Source: Acholeplasma laidlawii | GTDB taxonomy: Bacteria; Bacillota_I; Bacilli_A; Acholeplasmatales; Acholeplasmataceae | NCBI RefSeq assembly: GCF_015709225.1 | Contig: NZ_JADNRS010000012.1 | Span: 1-32,676, forward strand | Reading direction: 5' to 3' | Length of the DNA stretch: 32,676 nucleotides | Part shown: one piece after another, positions 1-7,157 of the stretch | How positions within the stretch are numbered: the first letter of the stretch is position 1 | How the letters are laid out: the number at the start of each line of letters is the position of its first letter | The notes under the pieces: generated by a model | What the model saw: the letters and a program-made list of their open reading frames with translations, nothing else | Told to the model about the DNA's origin: nothing | Databases searched by the model: none | Made by a program: the position numbers and the translations under genes

Positions 1-59
1 AGTTCTTTGAATAATTTATATTTAACTTATAGTTACCTGGGCAATTTATAGTCAAAGTT

Positions 60-68
60 TGATATAAT
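60..68 (+). promoter_or_regulatory. Extended -10 promoter for the membrane protein-galU unit
   Basis: TGA-TATAAT lies at 60-68, with the -10 hexamer at 63-68. No good -35 is visible 17 bp upstream, so an extended -10 promoter fits. A ribosome binding site (AAAAAGGG, about 90-97) precedes the ATG at 106. Confidence 0.55.
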
Positions 69-105
69 AGAAGATAGGAAAGTAAACGTAAAAAGGGCGA
101 TTAAG

Positions 106-1581
106 ATGAAAAGAAGATTGTTAATCAGTTTAATATTAATTCTAATGTTATTGATCTCATTCATGCTTGTTTTTCCATTGATGGAGTTAGATTATTCTTT
201 AATCTATACAGTATTTGCTACCATAAGTATTGTATTACTTTCTGTATACTTATTTAGTGGTACTGCCAAGTTCATAGTGATGTTAATTTACTCATTAGTC
301 ATTATATTGGGTTTAATCATTATGCCTGATTATGAGCAAGCAATTATTGCTGTTGGTTCACTTATGATCATATTAAACCCATTATCAAACTTTGAAACAC
401 ATCTAGAAGCAAAACTTATACCGACAGATACTGCACCATTAAGTATTTCATTACGTGGTAAATATTGGCCATTTTATGCATATCGCCAAGAAATGAAAAA
501 CTATGTAAGATTACCTCAAACTAAGAAGTTATTTACTAAGAGTTGGTATTTAAAAACAAGACAATTAATTACGATTTTATTCTTATTTACTGCAATATTC
601 TTATTCATTAATGAATTAAAGAATATTTATATTGACCTAAGTAACTATAACCCATTACAAGTCTTTACTTTCTATGGTGTAACATCCTTATTCGTTCTAA
701 CCTTTATACTCTATAAAAATGGCTTTAGAGCAATGTTTAGAGCAGCAATAATGTTTATCTTTTTACCGGTTATATTTGCAGCATGGATACTTCCTATATC
801 TTATCTATCACAAGTTATCTTTACAGTGATTATTGCGATCCTTGGTATTACAGATATTGTTTATGAAAAATATTTATCATTAAACCGGGTCGCATATAGT
901 GCCTATAAATATTATGATCCAGATGATCAACGTCATGTCTATGCCAATGAGTTTTATGAGCCACTTGTTTATAATGAAACGTATAATATCGTTGGTATCT
1001 ATAAATTTAAAAAACATATAGATGAATATCATAAACATCTAAACGATATACTGTTTTATGCAAATAGAAAACACTTTATGATTACTGCATATACCTTCAA
1101 TGGTAAGGAAATGCACGTGTACACTGAGTTTTATCATAAACATGCAAAGCGTGCTCAAAATTTTAAAAACTATTTAGAAAATATATTACACACAAATATT
1201 GAAGCACAAATTGTATATGATAAATACAAACAAATTTATGAGAAAACTTTCTTTCATAAAACAGAGTATATTGTAGCAAGAGCATTATCGCTTGCCAATT
1301 TATTAAAAGAACTACAAGTTACGAAAAGAGAATTAATTATATCGATTATTTTCTCGTTTAAAAATAAAGAAGATATCTTGAAATTATCAAAGCATTATTA
1401 TGTTGCGCGTATGGAAGAGTTAGATGATTTGGATTATTTAGCAGCCAGAGTATCTGTTAAAACACCAAATTCTAATTTTTCTATCGAACAAAAGATAAGG
1501 GACATTTTACTAAATGCGATGATTTATCAAGCAACATACGTTAGAATATTAGTATATTACGAAGGGGAAAAACAAAAATGA
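106..1581 (+). CDS. Polytopic membrane protein of unknown function, upstream of galU
   Basis: I do not recognise this 491-residue protein. About eight hydrophobic segments are visible, near residues 5-24, 31-50, 54-73, 77-91, 152-170, 188-203, 211-229 and 233-250. They are followed by a soluble, charged C-terminal half (about 255-491), probably cytoplasmic, rich in Tyr, Lys and Glu and with no motif I can name. A loop of about 60 residues (92-151) separates the first four segments from the rest. The ATG at 106 has an AAAAAGGG ribosome binding site and an extended -10 promoter upstream. The stop TGA overlaps the galU ATG (ATGA), so the two genes are translationally coupled. A role in envelope glycolipid or polysaccharide metabolism is possible from that link alone. 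It is confidently a gene; its function is unknown. Confidence 0.9.
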   Translation: MKRRLLISLILILMLLISFMLVFPLMELDYSLIYTVFATISIVLLSVYLFSGTAKFIVMLIYSLVIILGLIIMPDYEQAIIAVGSLMIILNPLSNFETHLEAKLIPTDTAPLSISLRGKYWPFYAYRQEMKNYVRLPQTKKLFTKSWYLKTRQLITILFLFTAIFLFINELKNIYIDLSNYNPLQVFTFYGVTSLFVLTFILYKNGFRAMFRAAIMFIFLPVIFAAWILPISYLSQVIFTVIIAILGITDIVYEKYLSLNRVAYSAYKYYDPDDQRHVYANEFYEPLVYNETYNIVGIYKFKKHIDEYHKHLNDILFYANRKHFMITAYTFNGKEMHVYTEFYHKHAKRAQNFKNYLENILHTNIEAQIVYDKYKQIYEKTFFHKTEYIVARALSLANLLKELQVTKRELIISIIFSFKNKEDILKLSKHYYVARMEELDDLDYLAARVSVKTPNSNFSIEQKIRDILLNAMIYQATYVRILVYYEGEKQK

Positions 1582-2438
1582 TTAAAAAAGCAGTAGTACC
1601 CGCAGCAGGCTGGGGGACAAGGTTTTTACCAATAACTAAAGCAGTACCGAAGGAAATGCTACCAATTATTGATAAACCAGCACTAAGTTATATTATTGAA
1701 GAGGCTGTAGCATCAGGGATTGAAGAAATACTAATTATTATTTCATCTAATAAAGGAGCAATCCAATCATATTTTGAACATAATATCGAGTTAGAGCAAT
1801 TCTTAAAAGAAAAAAATAAATTAGATGATATTAGACTTATCAAAAATACTAGTTATGGTGCAAAAATATTTTACACAACACAAGAAGAACAATTAGGTTT
1901 AGGACATGCAGTCTTGCAAGCGGAAAAATTTATTAATGGTGAACCATTTGCAGTATTACTAGGAGACGATGTCTATGTATCAGAAGAAAAACCTGCACTA
2001 TTACAACTAATTGATGCTTATAATGAAAAAAAATCCAGTATTCTAGGTACGATGGAAGTTCCACTAGAAGACACTAAATTATATGGTATTTGTATACCTA
2101 AAAAAGATAGTTCAAAACCGATTGTTGAACTTGAAGGTGTCGTTGAAAAACCTAAATCAAACCCACCATCACACTCAGCAATTTCTGGTAGATATGTACT
2201 TACTCCAAAAATATTTCAATTACTTAAGGATCAAACAAGAGGCGCAGGTAATGAGATTCAATTAACAGACTCCATCTTAAGATTAATGGATTATGAAAAA
2301 GTGTTTTCACTTGATATGATTGGCAAAAGATATGATATTGGATCAAAGATTGGTTATATTGAAGCTATCATTGATTTCGGTTTAAAACGTGATGACTTGA
2401 AAAAGGATTTGAAAGAAATCTTGAGTAAAAAGTTTTAA
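1578..2438 (+). CDS. galU: UTP--glucose-1-phosphate uridylyltransferase
   Basis: The enzyme makes UDP-glucose from UTP and glucose-1-phosphate, the activated sugar used for glycolipids and surface polysaccharide. The N-terminus carries the nucleotidyltransferase signature, AAGWGTRFLPITKAVPKEML (residues 9-28), followed by IDKPALSYIIEEA. A GDDVY segment near residue 129 fits the metal-binding Asp, and VVEKP lies near residue 190. At 286 residues it has the normal family length. The start overlaps the stop of the membrane protein by 4 nt, with GAAGGGG as ribosome binding site inside that gene. No terminator is visible directly after the stop; a separate promoter for a small RNA begins about 20 bp downstream. 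Acholeplasmas carry glucosyl lipids, so UDP-glucose supply for membrane glycolipid is a reasonable inference. Confidence 0.96.
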   Translation: MIKKAVVPAAGWGTRFLPITKAVPKEMLPIIDKPALSYIIEEAVASGIEEILIIISSNKGAIQSYFEHNIELEQFLKEKNKLDDIRLIKNTSYGAKIFYTTQEEQLGLGHAVLQAEKFINGEPFAVLLGDDVYVSEEKPALLQLIDAYNEKKSSILGTMEVPLEDTKLYGICIPKKDSSKPIVELEGVVEKPKSNPPSHSAISGRYVLTPKIFQLLKDQTRGAGNEIQLTDSILRLMDYEKVFSLDMIGKRYDIGSKIGYIEAIIDFGLKRDDLKKDLKEILSKKF

Positions 2439-2457
2439 AACGTGAAAACCATTTTCA

Positions 2458-2486
2458 TTGACAAATATAAAAAAATAAGGTAAATT
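2458..2486 (+). promoter_or_regulatory. Promoter for the rod-shaped RNA
   Basis: TTGACA (2458-2463), 17 bp spacer, TAAATT (2481-2486). Transcription would start around 2491-2494, at the base of the closing stem of the RNA. No ribosome binding site or plausible reading frame follows on this strand. Confidence 0.65.
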
Positions 2487-2490
2487 AAAG

Positions 2491-2645
2491 GTGCCTAGGA
2501 AGTACCCGTGGAACCCAAACATATCTTTTAGGGAATTAAACCATACTGGAGTTGAAGGCCAAATTAACACTTGGAATCCCAACGTATGTGTATAGGAAAT
2601 TCCCACTTAAAAATAAGAGATTCCAACTCCTTCCTAGGTTTTTAT
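2491..2645 (+). ncRNA. ssrS: Rod-shaped non-coding RNA, candidate 6S RNA
   Basis: The segment between galU and the M42 gene folds as one long interrupted hairpin. Nested pairings seen by eye: CCTAGGAAG 2494-2502 with CTTCCTAGG 2630-2638 (9 bp closing stem), TGGAA 2509-2513 with TTCCA 2621-2625, TTTTA 2526-2530 with TAAAA 2608-2612, GGGAATT 2531-2537 with AATTCCC 2598-2604, CATAC 2542-2546 with GTATG 2584-2588, GTTG 2551-2554 with CAAC 2580-2583, and CCAA 2559-2562 with TTGG 2571-2574. A near-consensus promoter sits just upstream, and the closing stem runs into TTTTTATTTTA, so it can also act as terminator. A rod with a closing stem, a large loosely paired central region (2514-2530 against 2605-2620) and a long terminal arm is the architecture of 6S RNA, which binds the housekeeping RNA polymerase. 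The length of about 155 nt is shorter than the 180-200 nt typical of 6S. That it is a structured RNA is fairly sure; the 6S identity is an inference. Confidence 0.6.
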
Positions 2646-2683
2646 TTTACCCTTTAAAAACAGTTTAGAATGGACACATACAT

Positions 2684-3721
2684 ATGAAAAAACACATTGA
2701 AAAATTAAATAGATTAACACAATTACATGCAATCGCATCCAATGAAGTAGAAGTGACGAGTTATTTAGAATCTACACTAAAAGGTCAAATCAAAAAAGAT
2801 AGACTTGGCTCTATTGTTGCATCAACTGGGCAAGGTAGAGCAGTTTTAATTACAGCACCTATTGATGAGGTGGGTATGATTATTACTCAGGTAACCAAAC
2901 AAGGTCTACTTAAATTTCAAAATGTTGGCTTCATGCATGCTAAGAACTCGATAAATCAATTATTTTTAGTTACAACCAAAAATAAATCTTTTATAGCTAC
3001 ATTAATTGGTAAGCCTTTAACCTATCAATCAGGTGAAGAATTATCTAAAGTAGAAGACTTTAAGTCACTTTATCTAGATGCTGGTTTTAAATCGGATAAA
3101 GAAGCATTTGATAAAGGTATTCAAATTGGAGATATGGTAACGCGCTATGCTGAATTTAAGTCGCTTGAAAACGATCGTTTTATCTCAAAAGCTTTAGACA
3201 CGAGATCATCTGTTTATGTATTAAGTGAACTTTTAGAAGAAGTAGAAAACTTAAAAGTAGCACTTAATGCTGCATTTACTGTTCAAAATAAGATGAACAT
3301 GAAAGGTGCTAAAACTGCAAGTTACATGATAGAACCTGAGCTAGCAATCAGTTTAGATACAATGGAAAGTACAGATCATACAATACCTGATTTTATTAAA
3401 TTAGGTGGCGGACCTGTGATTAGCTTCTATGACCAAGGCTTAATCGCTCATCCAAAATTAAGAAATTATGTACTTAACTTGTGTAAACTTAATGAAATTC
3501 CTTATCAAGAAGCGCACCAACAATCAGTTTTAAGTGAAGGACATTACCTTCAACTATCAAAATTAGGTGCTGCAACCTTATCCATTGGTATACCCATTAA
3601 AAATAAACATTCACATCATCAAATGATAGACTATTCTGACTTAGTTCATACTAAAAAGTTACTAAAACTATTTGTTGAATCCTTAAATGATAAAATCATA
3701 GATGAAATATTATATACATAA
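2684..3721 (+). CDS. M42-family aminopeptidase homologue, probably inactive
   Basis: At 345 residues this has the length and layout of M42 (glutamyl aminopeptidase/endoglucanase-type) metallopeptidases. Typical surroundings are kept: ITAPIDEVGMIIT (56-68), SKALDTRSS (168-176), FTVQNKMNMKGAKTA (198-212), LGGGPVISF (240-248) and IGIPIKNKHSHH (301-312). Active members have H-x-D-E in the first motif, a Glu-Glu pair in the third and a T-D-A block before the last metal His. Here the first His is Pro59, the Glu-Glu pair is Asn202-Lys203, and the T-D-A block appears replaced around Glu285-His287. Asp172, Asp225 and His309 remain. Loss of one metal ligand and of the catalytic Glu pair predicts no peptidase activity. 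The reading frame is otherwise intact, so it looks like a kept pseudo-enzyme rather than a decaying gene. The start ATG at 2684 has no strong Shine-Dalgarno sequence. It is followed by a strong terminator. Confidence 0.85.
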   Translation: MKKHIEKLNRLTQLHAIASNEVEVTSYLESTLKGQIKKDRLGSIVASTGQGRAVLITAPIDEVGMIITQVTKQGLLKFQNVGFMHAKNSINQLFLVTTKNKSFIATLIGKPLTYQSGEELSKVEDFKSLYLDAGFKSDKEAFDKGIQIGDMVTRYAEFKSLENDRFISKALDTRSSVYVLSELLEEVENLKVALNAAFTVQNKMNMKGAKTASYMIEPELAISLDTMESTDHTIPDFIKLGGGPVISFYDQGLIAHPKLRNYVLNLCKLNEIPYQEAHQQSVLSEGHYLQLSKLGAATLSIGIPIKNKHSHHQMIDYSDLVHTKKLLKLFVESLNDKIIDEILYT

Positions 3722-3724
3722 TAA

Positions 3725-3760
3725 AAGGTACTGTTCAGATTGAACAGTACCTTATTTATT
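3725..3760. terminator. Bidirectional terminator between the M42 gene and the SPFH gene
   Basis: Perfect 13 bp stem, AAGGTACTGTTCA (3725-3737) with TGAACAGTACCTT (3741-3753), and a 3-nt loop. T-rich sequence follows on the plus strand and A-rich sequence precedes it, so it can serve both convergent genes. Confidence 0.85.
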
Positions 3761-3766
3761 TACTAC

Positions 3767-4690
3767 TTACTTTTTAGCAGGTTCTTTACCTGATTGTACA
3801 ACTTCAGTTAAAGCAGTCACTGTACCAGCTAAATCGGCTAGATTAGACGGAACTACAATCTTTGTAGCTTGACCCTCAGCAAGGTTAGCAAGTGCCTCAT
3901 AAGCCTTAATTTGTAGCACGGCTGCATCAGGTGCAGCTTCTTTAATTAACTTGATACCTAATGCTTCAGCTTCTTTTAATTGACGAATGGATTCTGCTTG
4001 AGCTTGTGCATTTAAAATCACTTGTTGTTTATCCGCTTGAGCTTTTAAAATGATAGATTCATTAATACCTTCAGCTTCTAAAATCTTAGCGCGTTTTTCA
4101 CCCTCAGCAATTAAAATGGTTTGACGTCTTTCACGTTCAGCACGCATTTGTTTTTCCATAGAGTCCCTAATATCTTTAGGTGGCATAATGTTTTTAACTT
4201 CAACACGGTTAACTTTAATACCCCATTTATCAGTAGCATCATCTAAGATGTGACGCATCTTGGTGTTGATAATATCTCTTGAGGTTAAAGAAGTATCAAG
4301 TTCTAAATCTCCTAAGATGTTACGTAATGTTGTTGCGGATAATGCTTCAATCGCTAGTATTGGGTTTTCAACACCATAAGCATAGAGTTTTGGATCTGTA
4401 ACTTGATAAAATACAATGGTATCGATTTGCATTGTAACATTATCTTTAGTAATTACAGCTTGTGGATCAAAATCTTTAACTTGTTCTTTAAGTGATACTA
4501 CAGATACAACTCTATCTACAAATGGAATAAGCCAGTGAATACCAACACCCCATGTTGTGTGATAAGCCCCTAAACGTTCTACAACGTACTTTTTAGTTTG
4601 TGTAACTATGCGTATACCTGATATTACAAGTAATGCAAGTACACCTAATACAACTACTAATACAATTAATACAACTTGTCCTGGTTCCAT
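3767..4690 (-). CDS. SPFH/Band 7 (stomatin-like) membrane protein
   Basis: Membrane-anchored scaffold protein of the stomatin/prohibitin superfamily, closest by motif to the QmcA/paraslipin type. An N-terminal membrane segment (about residues 5-29) is followed by the Band 7 domain (about 30-190) with VVERLGAYHTTWGVGIHWLI, ITKDNVTMQIDTIVFYQV and the highly typical VNRVEVKNIMPPKDIRDSM. A long Ala/Glu/Lys-rich coiled coil (about 180-255) then serves oligomerisation, and the tail is short. These proteins form large membrane rings or patches and are usually encoded next to an NfeD protein, as here. The gene starts 1 bp after the nfeD stop, with AAGGAGG as ribosome binding site. The exact function of the family is not settled; membrane microdomain organisation or protease control are the usual proposals. 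Confidence 0.93.
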   Translation of the reverse strand: MEPGQVVLIVLVVVLGVLALLVISGIRIVTQTKKYVVERLGAYHTTWGVGIHWLIPFVDRVVSVVSLKEQVKDFDPQAVITKDNVTMQIDTIVFYQVTDPKLYAYGVENPILAIEALSATTLRNILGDLELDTSLTSRDIINTKMRHILDDATDKWGIKVNRVEVKNIMPPKDIRDSMEKQMRAERERRQTILIAEGEKRAKILEAEGINESIILKAQADKQQVILNAQAQAESIRQLKEAEALGIKLIKEAAPDAAVLQIKAYEALANLAEGQATKIVVPSNLADLAGTVTALTEVVQSGKEPAKK

Positions 4691-4691
4691 A

Positions 4692-5150
4692 TTAATTTGA
4701 ATCCTCCTTATTAATTTTAGTTACTATAAATTTATTTCCTTCGATTGCAAGAATTCTAACGGTCGCACCTACTTCAATATCTTCTGATGAAATAGCTGTC
4801 CAGTTCATATGCTCAAAATCTACTTGACCGCGAGACATTGGTGAAATCGCTGTAATCACTATTGCAGATTTACCTACATAGGCATCAACATTGGTTGAGA
4901 CGATGTTCTTTTTAAAGTATTTAACTAATGCAGGTCTAGTAAGTATCATAAGAATGAACCCTGTTAAGAAAAATACAATTGTTTGAAGACCAATATTTGT
5001 TGGCATAAATATTGAGATGACTAATGCAGGAATAGAAGCAAGTGCAAACCATATACTTACAAATTCTACAGTCATAAACTCTATAATAATCGTAGTAACA
5101 AATACTAACAGCCAAAACCATATTGCATATTCAGCAAGAAACTCAATCAT
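4692..5150 (-). CDS. NfeD family membrane protein, partner of the SPFH protein
   Basis: A 152-residue short NfeD (YbbJ-type). Three hydrophobic segments span about residues 8-28, 30-50 and 54-72, followed by a soluble C-terminal domain (about 85-150) of the OB-fold type, with the family-typical GKSAIVITAISPMSRGQVDF and GATVRILAIEGNKFIV. Short NfeD proteins lack the serine-protease domain of long ones and are thought to interact with the adjacent SPFH protein at the membrane. A ribosome binding site (GGAGGT) lies within the end of the upstream gene, and the spacing to both neighbours is 1 bp. The middle position in a three-gene operon implies co-expression with both partners. Confidence 0.9.
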   Translation of the reverse strand: MIEFLAEYAIWFWLLVFVTTIIIEFMTVEFVSIWFALASIPALVISIFMPTNIGLQTIVFFLTGFILMILTRPALVKYFKKNIVSTNVDAYVGKSAIVITAISPMSRGQVDFEHMNWTAISSEDIEVGATVRILAIEGNKFIVTKINKEDSN

Positions 5151-5151
5151 T

Positions 5152-5526
5152 TTATAATACCTCCTTTAATCGAACTTCTAAGATGTTGGAATTTTTATTC
5201 CAAACAGCTTTGAATTTCGTCCCCTTTTCTTCAAAATCTAATTCAAATACAGTAGATATTCGACTAATGAATGCTTTGTTAGCGATTCTTCCATAGGAAG
5301 CATTCACGCTGATGTTATATCTAGTATGTTCAGGTATATCCCCTCTTAACACATCATCTTTTGATAAAGGACGAAGTAAGATCACATATTTATCCTTATC
5401 GTATCCTAACATTACCTGATTGGCAAACTCGAAGAATTGTACACCAGATTTATTCACCGTTAAGTTTGTTGGTGTAATAGTTACTACAATTTCTTTAGGT
5501 TCCCCATTAAACCATGTTACACTCAT
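5152..5526 (-). CDS. Unknown 124-residue protein, first gene of the SPFH/NfeD operon
   Basis: I do not recognise this protein. It has no signal peptide or membrane segment and reads as a soluble, beta-rich protein with alternating hydrophobic strands (EIVVTITPTNLTV near the start, FKAVWNKNSNILEVRLKEVL at the end). The ATG at 5526 is preceded by GAGAGGTGAT, a good ribosome binding site, and by a near-consensus promoter on the same strand. It ends 1 bp before nfeD, so it is produced together with NfeD and the SPFH protein and may work with them. It is a real gene by context and translation signals; no function is assigned. Confidence 0.85.
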   Translation of the reverse strand: MSVTWFNGEPKEIVVTITPTNLTVNKSGVQFFEFANQVMLGYDKDKYVILLRPLSKDDVLRGDIPEHTRYNISVNASYGRIANKAFISRISTVFELDFEEKGTKFKAVWNKNSNILEVRLKEVL

Positions 5527-5548
5527 TTAAATCACCTCTCATATCTAT

Positions 5549-5577
5549 ATTATAAGGCTAATTATCACAAATGTCAA
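5549..5577 (-). promoter_or_regulatory. Promoter of the unknown-nfeD-SPFH operon
   Basis: On the minus strand: TTGACA (complement of 5572-5577), 17 bp spacer, TATAAT (complement of 5549-5554). This is a perfect sigma-A-type promoter about 25 bp upstream of the ATG at 5526. Confidence 0.85.
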
Positions 5578-5649
5578 TAAAATTATTAAAGATTATTAAA
5601 AATTATTTATAGTTAAAATAAGCAAAAGATGATTGAATTATTTTGGTTA

Positions 5650-5658
5650 TGCTATAAT
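5650..5658 (+). promoter_or_regulatory. Extended -10 promoter for the TPP riboswitch and thiT
   Basis: TGC-TATAAT at 5650-5658. A possible TTGAAT at 5633-5638 is spaced too closely to act as a normal -35. Transcription should start near 5665, just before the riboswitch. Confidence 0.6.
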
Positions 5659-5668
5659 GTATATGATC

Positions 5669-5807
5669 AACTTCGGGGAGTCCACGTAATGGACTGAGAG
5701 GACTTTAATCAAGTCGACCCGTTAAACCTGATCTGGGTGATGCCAGCGGAGGGAAAGTTATAATATTTTTTAACTTTTTATTTCTTTGGCCCCGAAGAAA
5801 TTTTTTT
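5669..5807 (+). promoter_or_regulatory. TPP riboswitch with transcription attenuator
   Basis: The aptamer spans about 5669-5759 and has the classic THI-box blocks: CTGAGAGG (5694-5701), then ACCCGTTAAACCTGATCTGG (from about 5717), then TGCCAGCGGAGGGAAAGTT up to 5759. P1 can form between AACTT 5669-5673 and AAGTT 5755-5759. Downstream, ATTTCTT 5780-5786 pairs with AAGAAAT 5795-5801 and is followed by a T run ending at 5807, a weak intrinsic terminator. CTTCGGGG at 5671-5678 is perfectly complementary to CCCCGAAG at 5790-5797. That 8 bp helix would break both the aptamer and the terminator and so serve as antiterminator when TPP is absent. Bound TPP should therefore turn thiT off. Confidence 0.93.
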
Positions 5808-5827
5808 ATTTCCAAGGAGGAAGAAAT

Positions 5828-6454
5828 ATGAATCAAAATAGGATTCAGATAAGAAATGTGGTCATCGTATCCACATTACTAGCGATAGCTATCGCACTCG
5901 ATGTCATAACAGGTTTGATACCTGGACTTAATCTATCCATGCCTTTAGGCGGTAGATTATTTAACATATCATTATTACCAATTATAATGATAGGTATATT
6001 TTTAGGGCCGGTTTACGGCATTGTAGGGGCTGTAACTTATGGTTTATTTGGATTTTTTTATGATGGCTATGCCTTAAGTTATTTTGCTACAAATTTGAGT
6101 GAAGCGCTCTTAGTCTTTTTCTTAGACTATATTGTGGCATTTGGTACACTTGGGTTAAGTGGATTCTTCAAAAAGGCACTTGACTCACGTATTTGGTTTA
6201 GTATCACTGCAGTTGTTGTACTATTAATTAGGTGGTTATCATCTACAATAGTAGGAGCAATCCTTTGGGCATCATATGCATCAGGCAGTGAGTTTACACA
6301 AAACTTAATGGCTAGTGTGAATCAAAATGCATTTATCTATTCAGGTATATACAATATAATTTATACTTTAACCACTGCATTAAGTATCATCATTATTGGT
6401 AGTTTAGCACTACCTCAGTTTAAAGAATTAAAACTACAGTTTGGATCAAATTAA
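5828..6454 (+). CDS. thiT: Thiamine transporter substrate-binding subunit ThiT (ECF type)
   Basis: Integral membrane S-component that captures thiamine and works with the shared energy-coupling module (two ATPases and EcfT), which is not in this window. I chose the ATG at 5828 because AAGGAGG lies at 5814-5820; a longer frame from TTG 5786 would begin inside the attenuator hairpin. The resulting 208 residues contain about six hydrophobic segments. ThiT-like features include LGPVYGIVGAVTYGLFGFF, LSYFATNLSEALLVFFLDYI, and IVGAILWASYASGS followed by IYNIIY; these regions line the thiamine site in known ThiT proteins. The TPP riboswitch upstream supports thiamine as substrate rather than another vitamin. 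The last 9 nt overlap the end of convergent recU. Confidence 0.9.
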   Translation: MNQNRIQIRNVVIVSTLLAIAIALDVITGLIPGLNLSMPLGGRLFNISLLPIIMIGIFLGPVYGIVGAVTYGLFGFFYDGYALSYFATNLSEALLVFFLDYIVAFGTLGLSGFFKKALDSRIWFSITAVVVLLIRWLSSTIVGAILWASYASGSEFTQNLMASVNQNAFIYSGIYNIIYTLTTALSIIIIGSLALPQFKELKLQFGSN

Positions 6455-7009
6455 TTTATTAATAATGCTAAGGTAATCCAGACGTGGTTCATAACTAAAT
6501 GGTATTTGGTGACAATTTTCCTTAAAGAAAGTATAAGGAATTGATTTTCTACCACCTTGTTTTGATGCTTGCCAAAAAGATATGAGATCTTTAAAAAATA
6601 AAATGTAATACTCATTATATTGAGACCATCCTATGATTAAAAAAGCAATACCACCATGAGCATCAACATCAGATAAATGATTAATTTGATGCTCATGTAC
6701 ATTGGATAATGGGAAACTTGTTTTAGAATTTGTTTCTTTGGCATCAAAATCAATATAACGACCTTTGTATAAACCGTTAAAATCGGTCGTAGATGGTGTT
6801 CTGTAATAGGCTTCAACAATTTTAGCTTTATTACGCGCAGGATAGCTGACATTAACGACTTGAATAGGCGTAGGTTTTTTATGAATTACAGCAATTTGAT
6901 GAGATAAATAATACTGATTAGTTAAATCTATATCGGATTCTAAAGTCATTCCAAGGTTAGCGTAATTATTAACTTTTTTGATTGGCTTTTTTTTATTTGG
7001 GTAGTTCAT
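6446..7009 (-). CDS. recU: Holliday junction resolvase RecU
   Basis: Structure-specific endonuclease that cuts four-way DNA junctions during recombination repair in Firmicutes and mollicutes. The 187 residues carry the RecU nuclease signature GRYIDFDAKET (with the D...ExK metal site), then FPLSNVHEHQINHL and GGIAFLIIGW. An N-terminal NYANLGMTLESDI matches the RecU stalk/N-terminal region. It is slightly shorter than the Bacillus protein at the N-terminus. AGGAG (complement of 7020-7024) is the ribosome binding site, and TATAAT (complement of 7035-7040) with ATGTAA 17 bp upstream is a likely promoter. Its stop lies inside the end of thiT, tail to tail. Confidence 0.94.
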   Translation of the reverse strand: MNYPNKKKPIKKVNNYANLGMTLESDIDLTNQYYLSHQIAVIHKKPTPIQVVNVSYPARNKAKIVEAYYRTPSTTDFNGLYKGRYIDFDAKETNSKTSFPLSNVHEHQINHLSDVDAHGGIAFLIIGWSQYNEYYILFFKDLISFWQASKQGGRKSIPYTFFKENCHQIPFSYEPRLDYLSIINKLI

Positions 7010-7034
7010 TTTGCATAATCTCCTATATAAAGGT

Positions 7035-7063
7035 ATTATAAACTAATTAAGATATATTTACAT
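7035..7063 (-). promoter_or_regulatory. Promoter of recU
   Basis: Minus strand ATGTAA (complement of 7058-7063), 17 bp, TATAAT (complement of 7035-7040), followed by AGGAG before the recU ATG. Confidence 0.55.
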
Positions 7064-7109
7064 GATAAAGATAAAATATATGTTTTTTTAAACAGAGTCC
7101 GAAAAAATA

Positions 7110-7118
7110 TGATATAAT
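7110..7118 (+). promoter_or_regulatory. Extended -10 promoter of rnjA
   Basis: TGA-TATAAT at 7110-7118, about 40 bp before the GTG start of rnjA. No good -35 is visible. It is divergent from the recU promoter. Confidence 0.55.
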
Positions 7119-7157
7119 ATATTAACTGAAAATCGTTACTGAAAGGAAAAACTATTT

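Noticed and set aside
2382-2606. Minus-strand reading frame of 74 codons across the galU end and the rod RNA
   Set aside because: It overlaps galU and the structured RNA, has no ribosome binding site, and its content is low-complexity hydrophobic; it looks like chance.
5786-5827. Longer thiT starting at TTG 5786
   Set aside because: It would begin inside the attenuator hairpin; ATG 5828 has AAGGAGG at the right distance.
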